From Syntrophomonas palmitatica JCM 14374 (GTDB taxonomy: Bacteria; Bacillota; Syntrophomonadia; Syntrophomonadales; Syntrophomonadaceae), in assembly GCF_001311885.1 (NCBI RefSeq), contig NZ_BBCE01000001.1, positions 124,001-188,000 of the forward strand: a stretch of 64,000 nucleotides of DNA. Reading direction: 5' to 3'. Shown in pieces: positions 41,240 through 49,440 of this stretch. Position 1 is the stretch's first letter, and each line of letters opens with the position of its first letter. Under the pieces are notes generated by a model, which saw only the letters and a program-made list of their open reading frames with translations, did no database searches and was not told the DNA's origin. A program made the translations under genes and the position numbers.

Positions 41240-41262
41240 CTACAGATACACACAGATTTGTA
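41240..41262. repeat. Dispersed CTGTG-type repeat in purE 5' leader
   Basis: CTACAGATACACACAGATTT, between the leader terminator and purE. Together with the others it shows that the repeat enters nearly every gap of the purine operon. Confidence 0.5.
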
Positions 41263-41319
41263 TAGAATAACTAAATAAAGATAATTAAAACCAATGTTCA
41301 TCTGGGCTGATGCTCTAAA

Positions 41320-41373
41320 AATAATTAAGCCCGAGCGGGAAATCTCTCAACCGAAACCTCCCCGCCTGGGCTT
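41320..41373 (-). terminator. Riboswitch-controlled terminator
   Basis: AAGCCCAGGCGGGGA (41373-41359) pairs with TTTCCCGCTCGGGCTT (to 41326) and is followed by AATTATTTTT. The 5' arm begins in the conserved AAAAGCCC of the aptamer, so folding of aptamer and terminator compete. Confidence 0.8.
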
Positions 41374-41460
41374 TTATCCCTATACGGTGTAGTGCTCACG
41401 CACCTGTGCCACTCGGACCAGTCCATGGCCTGCCATGCGGAACCCTAGACACACTTTCGC
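41326..41460 (-). ncRNA. ykkC-class riboswitch, probably PRPP-sensing (subtype 2b), upstream of purE
   Basis: On the minus strand the invariant ykkC elements occur in order: CTAGGGTTCCG (41448-41438), CTGGTCCGAG (about 41421-41412), and GGGATAAAAGCCC (41380-41368). The ykkC class has guanidine, ppGpp, PRPP and nucleotide-diphosphate-binding subtypes that share this core. Subtype 2b, which binds PRPP, is the one known to control purine synthesis genes, and here the next gene is purE. The 3' part overlaps a terminator, giving a transcriptional switch: PRPP binding should allow read-through. Subtype is assigned by gene context, core identity by sequence. Confidence 0.85.
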
Positions 41461-41490
41461 GTTTCCTAAGCATTATTAGCTTACATCATG

Positions 41491-41519
41491 ATAGTAACAA
41501 AGCAGCTTTACCATGTCAA
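41491..41519 (-). promoter_or_regulatory. Sigma-A promoter of the purine operon
   Basis: -35 TTGACA (41519-41514), 17-base spacer, -10 TACTAT (41496-41491). It lies about 30 bases upstream of the aptamer core, so transcription begins near 41484. Confidence 0.8.
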
Positions 41520-41543
41520 CTTGCTAAAGGGTAATTTACCTGA

Positions 41544-42743
41544 TTATTCTTGCAGCTGCAGATCCACCCAGCGACATACCCGTTCGGAATAGAGCAGCTG
41601 CATGTGGTTAACAGGCAAAACGCACTTGTCTCTTAACCGGGCCCCTTCCCGCGCCAGACTGTCAGTGTAGAAAACGCTGTCCACAAATACCAGCCCATCG
41701 CCCGGGCCGCTTTCATCTCCGGGAACGCCATGAAACAAGTGCTTGCTGCCAGCCAGGACCGAAAACTCAATCTCAGGGGGCAGTCCATGGCGGTTTAAAA
41801 CTTCTATCATATTGCCGCCGTCAGCAATAGCTTGATTAATGCCGCGTGAATGACTGAATAACCCGGCCCCCCCGTAATATGTGGTCCACCAGTCTGGCTG
41901 CATGGGATCAATGCCGTACTCTCCGTCCCAACGGTACAGCATCTGGCTCTGTCCAGGGAAACAACCATCCTTATAAATAGCCCGAGAAGTTACATCAACC
42001 ATCGCCCCAAAAACCATCAAACGATCCCAGGCCATTACTCCGCTTGATGATGAAGTATAAATCAAGTAATTAACCAGCGGGTTGCGAAAGGTGAAATCCA
42101 CTCCCAGGTTAGGAGTACCCAGCATTATATAACGGTTCACATCATCCTGATAAGGAGTGTGGGCCAGACCGCACAGGTATATCCGAGCCGCCATCCCGCC
42201 TTTACTGTGAGCTACCAGATTGACTTTATTCTGACCTGTTGCCTCTTTCACCCTGGCTATGGCATCAGCCAGCTGTTCAGCCTGTACATAATTATCACCA
42301 TGAAGATGAGAAAAAGTGACAGCAAAAACCCGGTAACCCATAGCGATAAGCTGCTGCTGCAGCCCGGTGTAACCCATAGCGAACAGATCAGTAAATGAAG
42401 TAGCATCAAGGCCGGCCCCGTGAACCAACAGCACCGGGGTCTTATGCAGGTTGCTGTCCCAGCCGGGAGCGAAATGCAGGAGATAGTTATTAGACTTAGG
42501 AGTACTGCTGCCAAAGGCAGATATGATATCCAGGTCATGATGACGGTTTTCATTACAGAATGGCTCGTGTCTGTTCTCCAGGCTGTCTACCTGCCGCCGC
42601 TCTACCTTTTCCCAGAAGCGATGGCTGTGGTGGTAATCCGACCCCACTCCCAGAAACATGCTGCGGGAAAAATGCTGTATAAGTTCTTGACCAGAATTGC
42701 CGAGCATGTTCAAAAAAGGCTGGCTGGATAAACGATCTGACAT
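41544..42743 (-). CDS. Lipase-like alpha/beta hydrolase
   Basis: 399 aa from ATG 42743 (after a G7 run). VLLVHGAGLDATSF is the oxyanion-side HGxG motif, NLVAHSKGGMAARIY the nucleophile elbow with catalytic Ser, YIMLGTPNLG follows; SGPGDGLVFVDS and PVNHMQLL offer the Asp and His. This is the pattern of triacylglycerol lipases and related esterases. There is no clear signal peptide. It lies convergent to nothing and just upstream of the purine promoter; no functional link to purines is implied. Confidence 0.8.
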   Translation of the reverse strand: MSDRLSSQPFLNMLGNSGQELIQHFSRSMFLGVGSDYHHSHRFWEKVERRQVDSLENRHEPFCNENRHHDLDIISAFGSSTPKSNNYLLHFAPGWDSNLHKTPVLLVHGAGLDATSFTDLFAMGYTGLQQQLIAMGYRVFAVTFSHLHGDNYVQAEQLADAIARVKEATGQNKVNLVAHSKGGMAARIYLCGLAHTPYQDDVNRYIMLGTPNLGVDFTFRNPLVNYLIYTSSSSGVMAWDRLMVFGAMVDVTSRAIYKDGCFPGQSQMLYRWDGEYGIDPMQPDWWTTYYGGAGLFSHSRGINQAIADGGNMIEVLNRHGLPPEIEFSVLAGSKHLFHGVPGDESGPGDGLVFVDSVFYTDSLAREGARLRDKCVLPVNHMQLLYSERVCRWVDLQLQE

Positions 42744-42816
42744 TTTAACCCCCCCTGTGAACACTATAACCTATTATTACAATAATTGCTTGTCTCCCCA
42801 GCGTTGCCTGTAAAAT

Positions 42817-42993
42817 TTACATCAGGCCCGATAATTTCTCTTTAAGTTTTTTCAGCTCGTTTTGGATTAACAAAGCTTCAGAACGCAGCCCGTCTTCTTC
42901 CAGCATCACCAGCTGGTCTAAATCGCTGTCCTTTTCCAATTGTTCCAATCTGTATAACAGTTCAGCGGCCATTTCCTTTATATACTGCTCCAC
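42817..42993 (-). CDS. Small charged helical protein, 58 aa
   Basis: GTG at 42993 follows GGGGGAAG. The product begins VEQYIKEMAAELLYRLEQLE and ends LKKLKEKLSGLM; it is nearly all amphipathic helix with no Cys and no membrane segment. Codon use and a good ribosome site support a real gene, located 73 bases before the lipase start on the same strand. No family recognised. It may be a small regulatory or coiled-coil dimer. Confidence 0.6.
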   Translation of the reverse strand: MEQYIKEMAAELLYRLEQLEKDSDLDQLVMLEEDGLRSEALLIQNELKKLKEKLSGLM

Positions 42994-43149
42994 GTCTTCC
43001 CCCTGATGTTTTATTTTTTCATATTAAGATTCTATCCGTCAGCAGCCTCCTTTATAAGCTGATCAACACACAACTATTGATTAATCAAGAATTACATAAA
43101 TATATTGATTTCTGGTTTGTTCCACGGTTTATAATTAAGACAATATCTC

Positions 43150-43731
43150 ATGCGAAAGAAGGGCAGAAATTATGCGTATAAAAAATCATTCACCATCGTT
43201 CTACTGCTTTTATTTGTGACTGTTTTGCTGGGAGGCTGTTCATCAGGAAAAGATTCAGCAGATAAAGGAACCGGGAAAGAAAACCCCATTGCGGAAACCA
43301 AAGTTAAAAAGAGCGTTGTTCTATACTTTGGCGACGAGCAAGCCGAAAAGGTTGCCGCGGAAAAACGCATAATAGAAATACCGCGCTCGAGCAGCACTGC
43401 CGTTTTAGCTGAAGCTATAGTAAAAGAACTGATAAAAGGCCCGCAGAATAAGAAATTGCAAAAGACCATCCCTCCTGAAGCCCGTTTGCTGTCTTTAAAA
43501 ATTCAGAATTCAACCGCCTATGTTAACTTCAGTGAAGAAATGGTGACCAAACACTGGGGGGGCAGCGCCGGTGAAACCATGACCATTTTTTCGCTGGTTA
43601 ACAGCCTGACAGAACTAAAAGGTATAGATAAAGTACAGATATTGATTAATAATCAAAAACAGGAAAGCCTGTTGGGTCATTACTCCACATCTGACCCGTT
43701 TGCCAGGAATGAGGATATTATTGCCCCATAA
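43150..43731 (+). CDS. GerMN-domain lipoprotein
   Basis: 193 aa. A signal ending LLGGCSS gives a lipobox Cys, followed by a linker and one GerMN domain (VVLYFGDEQAEKV...LAEAIVKELIKGP...AYVNFSEEM...TIFSLVNSLTEL). In Bacilli GerM, with two such domains, serves in spore cortex and germination; single-domain lipoproteins occur widely in Clostridia. The presence suggests but does not prove sporulation. It is divergent from the small gene upstream. Confidence 0.85.
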   Translation: MRKKGRNYAYKKSFTIVLLLLFVTVLLGGCSSGKDSADKGTGKENPIAETKVKKSVVLYFGDEQAEKVAAEKRIIEIPRSSSTAVLAEAIVKELIKGPQNKKLQKTIPPEARLLSLKIQNSTAYVNFSEEMVTKHWGGSAGETMTIFSLVNSLTELKGIDKVQILINNQKQESLLGHYSTSDPFARNEDIIAP

Positions 43732-43811
43732 AGTCCCGTGCTGAATATAGTCATTGTATTGATATTATGCTATGATTTGGCAAAGGGAATATTGGAAAGA
43801 GAGGTGGATTA

Positions 43812-44657
43812 ATGCCCAAAGAAAGCTTTCAGGTTACCTTTTGGGGAGTCAGAGGTTCACTGCCGGTACCCGGCGCAGAAACCATTCGTTTTGGCGGCAA
43901 TACTTCCTGCGTACAGGTACAAATCGGCGAGCAGCTTATTATTTTTGACGGAGGTACCGGAATATACAAACTTGGCCAACAGCTTGTCAAAAATCCAGCT
44001 CCTGTTAAGGGCGATATTTTTATCACCCATACCCACTGGGACCACATCCAGGGTTTTCCCTTTTTCAGCCCGGCTTTTATACCCGGGAACCGTTTTACTC
44101 TATATGGTCCGGCCAAAACAGATAATACTTTTGCCGAACTTATGAAAGGTCAAATGGTTTATCAACATTTTCCTGTCAGTCTCGATTCAATGGGGGCAGG
44201 CATTGATTTTTGCGAGCTTGACAGCGGGGAGGATCTGGACCTGGGAAACGGCGTCCGCATTAGAACCGTACATAACAACCATCCCAATGGAGGCATATCT
44301 TATCGTGTTGATCACGAAGGACGCTCGGTTTGTTATGTTACCGATACCGAGCACTATGAATATATAGATCCTGATATCAAATCTTTTATTTCCCAAGCCG
44401 ATCTGGTAATATACGATACTCATTTTACTGATGATGAATATCATGGCTATGAAGGCTACCCTACTAAAAAAGGCTGGGGTCATTCAACCTGGCAGGAAGG
44501 TATCAAACTCATTGAAGCAGCTGAGGCTAAGAAATTGGTACTGTTTCACCATGCCAATTTTCACAATGATAAAGATATGGAGACAATTGAAAAAGATGCC
44601 CGCAAACGCTATTCAGACTGCGTTGCCGCCCGTGAAGGAATGGTGATAGCTCTGTGA
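43812..44657 (+). CDS. Metallo-beta-lactamase-fold phosphodiesterase-like hydrolase
   Basis: 281 aa. FWGVRGSLPVPG and FGGNTSCVQV open the protein; THTHWDHIQGFPFF is the zinc-binding motif, VCYVTDTEH and LFHHANFHND supply later ligands. This branch resembles cyclic-nucleotide phosphodiesterases and RNase Z-like proteins and often occurs fused or adjacent to signalling domains. Here it overlaps the GAF/HD-GYP gene by 4 bases (GTGA). A role in second-messenger turnover is inferred only. Confidence 0.85.
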   Translation: MPKESFQVTFWGVRGSLPVPGAETIRFGGNTSCVQVQIGEQLIIFDGGTGIYKLGQQLVKNPAPVKGDIFITHTHWDHIQGFPFFSPAFIPGNRFTLYGPAKTDNTFAELMKGQMVYQHFPVSLDSMGAGIDFCELDSGEDLDLGNGVRIRTVHNNHPNGGISYRVDHEGRSVCYVTDTEHYEYIDPDIKSFISQADLVIYDTHFTDDEYHGYEGYPTKKGWGHSTWQEGIKLIEAAEAKKLVLFHHANFHNDKDMETIEKDARKRYSDCVAAREGMVIAL

Positions 44658-46170
44658 AAACGGTTACCCCGGAGATTCTCCAGCAAATGGAAGACATTTT
44701 AAACATCGGCATAGCGCTTTCTGCGGAAAAGGATAAGAATCGTCTGTTAGAAATGATAGTAAGTGAAGCCAGGAGAATAACCCGGCTGATGCCGGAACCT
44801 TATACCTTTGCGATGGTGATAAACTGGTTTTTAAAATCATGCAGAATGAAAGCATGAACACCTTTCGGGGGGGGCAGGGTGAAGAAATAAACCTGCCCCC
44901 TGTTCCTTTGCGTATGGAAAACGTTTCTGCTTTTGTAGCTCTTACCCATATGAGGGTAAACATACCCGATGTTTATCACGCTGAAGAATTCGATTTTTCT
45001 GGACCAAAGAAATTTGATGAAGCCACCGGTTACCGTACCCTGTCCATGCTGGTCATACCCTTGGAAAACCATGAGGGAACTGTCATCGGCGTACTGCAGC
45101 TTATAAACGCCACTGACGAAGATGGTAATTTGATTCCCTTTGCCCAGCACTATGAAAAAGTGGTGGCTTCTCTGGCCTCCCAGGCCGCGATATTCCTGAC
45201 CAATATCCAGCTTTTGCGTGATATCGAAAACCTGTTTAATTCTTTCGTGGATGTAATGGCCACCGCCATCGACTCACGCACCCCCTACAATGCCAACCAC
45301 TCCCGGCGGGTGGCGCTTTTAGCCGGGCAACTGGCGCAGGCGGTGGATAAAGAAAACGAAGGCCGCTGGGGCAGTGAATACTTTGATGAAGAACGGGTGG
45401 CGCAGTTGGTTATGGCAGGCTGGCTGCACGATATAGGCAAAATCGCCACCCCGCTTGAAGTCATGGATAAAGCCAGCCGTATAGAACGCCAGCTTGAACT
45501 GGTGATGCAGCGTTTTGACTATATCTATGCCGAGCTGCGCAATCAATACCTGGAACGCAAACTTAACGCCATGCAGTCAGGCTGCGAACAGATTGAAGAT
45601 GTTGAAAAATGGTGGGAGCAAGAGCGCCAGGCTCTGGAAGAAGCGCGGGATCTTATATTAAAAATGGATAACCCGGCTACTTTCGTGGATAAAGAACTGC
45701 AGGACCGTATTAAAGAGGTGGCTGTTCGCACCTACATTGACCCCACCGGTCGGGAGCTCCCCTGGCTTAAAGACGAAGAACTGCATTGTCTCTGTGTGGT
45801 TAAAGGCACATTGACAGATGAGGAACGCAAGATCATGGAAGATCACGTGGTAGTGACCGGCCGTATGCTTGATAAGATGCCTTTTACCTTGAAGTTAAAA
45901 GATGTTCCTTATTTTGCTTCTATCCATCATGAACATTTGAACGGTAAAGGTTATCCTAACGGTTTGGCCGGGGAACAGATCCCTATAGAAGGACGTATAC
46001 TGGCCCTGGTGGATGTGTTTGATGCCCTGACCGCCGATGATAGGCCTTATAAAAAGGCCATGCCTCTGGAACAGGCCTTAAAGATCCTGGGCTTCATGGT
46101 CAAAGACCAGCAGCTGGACGGAGACCTGCTGGACATATTTATTCGTCATCAGGTGTGGGAAAAGATCTGA
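44654..46170 (+). CDS. GAF-HD-GYP putative cyclic-di-GMP phosphodiesterase (one frameshift)
   Basis: The N-terminal GAF domain is split near 44786: adding one base gives TR-x-DAGTLYLCDGDKLVFKIMQNE and a 505-aa protein. The HD-GYP domain starts near DVMATAIDSRTPYNANHSRRV; WLHDIGKIATP is the HD pair, then a roughly 150-residue insert, MEDHVVVTGRM, SIHHEHLNGKGYPNGL (the GYP motif) and ALVDVFDALTADDRPYK. The insert between HD and GYP is longer than usual. GAF senses a small ligand, HD-GYP hydrolyses cyclic dinucleotides. Start GTG lies within the stop of the MBL gene. Confidence 0.88.
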
Positions 46171-46172
46171 TA

Positions 46173-46205
46173 CCAAAGGGGTGCTCCTGCACCCCTTTGG
46201 CTTTT
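46173..46205 (+). terminator. Terminator of the MBL/HD-GYP operon
   Basis: CCAAAGGGGTGC (46173-46184) and GCACCCCTTTGG (46189-46200) with a TCCT loop, then CTTTTATTATT. It separates this operon from the convergent guaA. Confidence 0.85.
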
Positions 46206-46206
46206 A

Positions 46207-47741
46207 TTATTCCCACTCTATCGTTCCCGGCGGTTTGCTGGTAATATCGTATACCACCCGGTTTACTCCCCGCACCTCATTAACTATGCGACGAGCCATA
46301 ATATCTAAAAGTTCATAGGGCAAACGCGCCCACTCGGCGGTCATAGCATCATGCTTACCACCGCCCGGATTATGATAGGATGGGCATAAGTGCGCGCGTC
46401 CCCCATTACGCCTACACTGCGCACCGGAGGCAAAACGGCAAAGGCCTGCCAGATCTCGCAATCAAGTCCGGCTTTTTTAATCTCTTCCCGTACTATGGCA
46501 TCAGCTTCCCGGAGAATCTCCAATTTTTCAGCCGTAACCTCTTCCAGGACTCTGACTCCCAAACCGGGACCGGGAAAGGGCTGCCGCCAGATAAGCTCTG
46601 CGTCCATACCCAGTTTCTCGCCTATAATTCTTACCTCATCCTTGAAAAGGAGACGCAAAGGTTCCAGCAATGAAAATTCCATATCCTCCGGCAAGCCCCC
46701 TACGTTGTGATGGCTCTTTATGGTATGCGCGGTGCGGGTGCCGCTTTCAATTACATCCGGGTAAATGGTGCCTTGAACCAGATAATCGATTTCTCCCAGT
46801 TTAGCTTTTTCCGCTTCAAAAACCCGGATGAATTCCTCACCAATAATTTTACGTTTTTCTTCCGGATCGGCCACTCCTGCCAGCCGGTTTAAAAAACGCT
46901 CCGCAGCGGGAACGAAAACCAGGTTCATGCCCATTTTTTCATGGAAGGTTTTTATAACCTGTTCCGATTCGCCTTTGCGCATCAGACCATTGTCAACATA
47001 TACACAAACCAGCTGCGAACCCACCGCCCGGTGCACCAGAGCCGCAGCTACCGAAGAATCTACTCCCCCGCTCAAGGCGCACAGAACCCTTTTATTGCCG
47101 ACTTTGCTTTTAATATCATTGACAATTTCACTGATAAAATCACTTAAGTCCCAGTCGCCCTTTAAACCAGCCACCTTAAACAGAAAGTTGCGCAGGACAT
47201 CCATTCCATAGGTGCTGTGCCGTACTTCGGGGTGAAACTGTACGCCGTACAATTTTTTTTCAGGGTTTGCCATGGCGGCCACCGGGCATGCAGCAGTTTT
47301 GGCAGTAACGCTGAATCCTGCAGGCAATTCCTGCACCGAGTCACCATGACTCATCCAAACCTGCATTTCATCCGGCAGCCCGTCAAAAAGCAGATCATTA
47401 CCGGCAGGGTTTAAATAGGCCCGCCCATACTCCCGCATGGCCTCATGGGCAGCAACCCTTCCCCCCAAAATCTGCGCCATTGCATGCATGCCATAACATA
47501 TTCCCAGAACCGGAATGCCCATTTTAAAAAAACGCTCATCACAGGCCGGAGCGTCTTTTTCATGCACACTGGCCGGGCCGCCGGTTAAAATTATCGCCCG
47601 GGGATTTTTAGCCAGCAATTCCTCATAACTGATATCATAGGGATGCATTTCACTGTAAACTGCGAGTTCCCGGACCCGCCGGGCTATGAGCTGATTGTAC
47701 TGCCCGCCGAAATCCAGGACTATTACCAGTTCTTTATCCAT
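46207..47741 (-). CDS. guaA: GMP synthase, glutamine-hydrolysing (one frameshift)
   Basis: Glutaminase half: [32 protein letters not shown] (Cys), GVQFHPEV (His, Glu). Synthetase half: [14 protein letters not shown]-loop, [11 protein letters not shown] and [14 protein letters not shown]. The frame stops at VSMML; adding G at about 46351 gives [18 protein letters not shown] and the conserved end [16 protein letters not shown], total 511 aa. It aminates XMP to GMP. Lies 3 bases after hpt, forming a purine nucleotide pair. Confidence 0.95.
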
Positions 47742-47744
47742 TTT

Positions 47745-48290
47745 TCACCTCGATTTTTCATATACGGCTGGTTTCAAAATACATACCGCCGGGTAATGTC
47801 GGTACTGCTCCGCATAATCTAAGCCATAGCCCACCACAAATTTATCTGGGATGGAGAAACCAACATAATCCGGAAAGATTTCTGTTTTACGCCGGGTGGG
47901 TTTGTCCAGCAAACAAGCGATTTTAACACTGCGCGGATTGCGGGTTTTTAAGTTCTCAACAATATATTTTAATGTAAGGCCGGTGTCAATTATATCTTCC
48001 ACTATCAGCACATCGCGGTCCTTAATGGAATATTCCAGGTCCTTTACAATGCGCACTTCACCCGAGGAAGAAGTAGAAAGACCATAGCTGGAAACATCCA
48101 TAAAATCCAATTCCATCGGTACATCTATTTCACGAATTAAATCAGCCATGAACACAAAAGCACCTTTTAATATACCGACAACCAGCAGCTCTCGGCCGCG
48201 ATAATCCTCGGATATCTTTTGGCCCATTTCCACTACCTTTTGGTGTAATTGTTCACGGTTAAATAACACTTCTACTTGCAATAAATCCAA
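47745..48290 (-). CDS. hpt: Hypoxanthine (guanine) phosphoribosyltransferase
   Basis: 181 aa. LLVVGILKGAFVFMADLIRE, DFMDVSSYG, and the PRPP loop VLIVEDIIDTGLTLKY, then KIACLLDKPTRR and VGYGLDYAEQYRH are conserved. It salvages hypoxanthine and guanine with PRPP. TTG start after GGGAGGGAT, close to a good promoter. Confidence 0.96.
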   Translation of the reverse strand: MDLLQVEVLFNREQLHQKVVEMGQKISEDYRGRELLVVGILKGAFVFMADLIREIDVPMELDFMDVSSYGLSTSSSGEVRIVKDLEYSIKDRDVLIVEDIIDTGLTLKYIVENLKTRNPRSVKIACLLDKPTRRKTEIFPDYVGFSIPDKFVVGYGLDYAEQYRHYPAVCILKPAVYEKSR

Positions 48291-48310
48291 CGTCTATCCC
48301 TCCCTATTGG

Positions 48311-48339
48311 ATTATATCAACAAGTCAGGCCGGGTGCAA
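48311..48339 (-). promoter_or_regulatory. Promoter of hpt-guaA
   Basis: -35 TTGCAC (48339-48334), 17-base spacer, -10 TATAAT (48316-48311). The leader to the hpt start is only about 15 bases, leaving no room for a riboswitch. Confidence 0.7.
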
Positions 48340-48424
48340 TTATGGTGTAGCTCAGATGGGCAGACAAAACAAATTCTCCCTGCGGGTACTACAGCCTTAT
48401 GCAAAATATTTTACCTAATACATT

Positions 48425-48451
48425 AAAAAACGGGGGTCCGAAGACCCCCGT
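48425..48451 (-). terminator. Terminator of the LolA-like gene
   Basis: On the minus strand, ACGGGGGTC and GACCCCCGT with a TTCG loop, followed by T5-6. It lies 7 bases past the stop codon. Confidence 0.9.
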
Positions 48452-48457
48452 GGCCAA

Positions 48458-49165
48458 CTAATTCTTTTTACTCGTATTTGGCGCTTTGATTTGAATCTTT
48501 TCATTTAGATCTTTAAAACCCACCGATATATGCAAAACGGTTTTGGGCATCTTTTTGTTTACAGCATTCAAACTGGCTTTTTTTATAAAGCCTTCCCGGT
48601 AATCAATCCAAAATCGATACTCAAAATCCTTCCACAGTGTCTCCAGCAACTGGCTTTCCACCGTGGGCTTGCACTTAACCACCAGACATTCCGCACCATC
48701 CACGAACTCAAAGCCGCTTTTCTCCACATTATTAATTTCTTTAAATCTGAAATTAGAAAGGGGATTCAGTTCGGAAATAAATAATTCTTCGGCTTTATCG
48801 GTTCCACTATCTATTTCCAGCCAGTGTTTGGAAAAAGAATCGTAATTATAGATAATGCGGTCGATATAATAGATATCTACAGGTGTGTTAACCATCTCCC
48901 CCTTTATATGCGTATTTCCTTCATCCTTTTCACCTGCTACCCGACTTATCACCTCCTTCCTGCCTTCAACAGTAAAGTCTGAACTTAAGCTGTATCTATA
49001 ACTCTTAGCTGCTGCCATGTTTTGACTGGCTTTTAATAATTCAGTTTGTGGTTCTAATTTGGATTTGACATAATAATCTCTAATTTTATCCAATGATAAA
49101 ATCGTTGTTCCAACTATAAGAACCAGAACTATCACTGCAACCCATTTTTTATTGATCTTCCTCAC
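48458..49165 (-). CDS. LolA/LppX-like exported protein with N-terminal anchor
   Basis: 235 aa. One N-terminal helix (VAVIVLVLIVGTTILSL) anchors or exports the protein. The remainder, with SYRYSLSSDFTVEG, a KPTVESQLLETL segment and WIDYREGFIKKA, has the beta-rich pattern of the LolA/LppX lipoprotein-carrier superfamily (YnaI/YceB-like in Firmicutes). No Cys lipobox. It is a monocistronic gene ended by a strong terminator. Ligand unknown, perhaps lipid. Confidence 0.6.
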   Translation of the reverse strand: MRKINKKWVAVIVLVLIVGTTILSLDKIRDYYVKSKLEPQTELLKASQNMAAAKSYRYSLSSDFTVEGRKEVISRVAGEKDEGNTHIKGEMVNTPVDIYYIDRIIYNYDSFSKHWLEIDSGTDKAEELFISELNPLSNFRFKEINNVEKSGFEFVDGAECLVVKCKPTVESQLLETLWKDFEYRFWIDYREGFIKKASLNAVNKKMPKTVLHISVGFKDLNEKIQIKAPNTSKKN

Positions 49166-49370
49166 TCCCCGCAGTCTCCTGTTGGAGGTTAAATGCCCAA
49201 TCCGCCTTCATTTTTTACTGTCGTTTGCCCTGTGGTAATATATATTATTAGAAGCAGAATTAATATATTACCGCCTGATGATAGCATTTTATTCCATTCA
49301 ACTGCTGGTGTTATTAAGCCGCATACAGAGGTTTGGTTTATTGTATACTTGTATACTGAACTATATATTC

Positions 49371-49399
49371 TTTACCCCGGATATTGGATTTGATATAAT
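49371..49399 (+). promoter_or_regulatory. Candidate glnA promoter
   Basis: -35 TTTACC (49371-49376), 17-base spacer, -10 TATAAT (49394-49399). About 15 bases upstream lie two direct copies of TTGTATACT (about 49341-49358), a possible operator. No GlnR/TnrA-type box was recognised. Confidence 0.6.
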
Positions 49400-49440
49400 T
49401 TGCAGGAATATTGTATAAGGCAAAGGAGGCTTATATAAGA

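Larger units (their letters stand above)
41194..41543 (-). other. 350-bp 5' untranslated leader region of the purine operon
   Basis: Contains, in order of transcription, a sigma-A-type promoter (41519-41491), a ykkC-class aptamer (about 41460-41340), an overlapping terminator (41373-41320), a dispersed repeat and the purE ribosome site GGGAGG. No open frame of note. Confidence 0.8.

Noticed and set aside
41194-41519. Tandem guanine riboswitch beside the ykkC element
   Set aside because: No purine aptamer core was found up- or downstream of the ykkC element within the leader.
48349-48375. tRNA-like 5' half (GGTGTAGCTCAGATGGGCAG)
   Set aside because: It looks like an acceptor and D-arm start, but no anticodon arm, T-arm or matching 3' acceptor follows; at most a remnant or chance.
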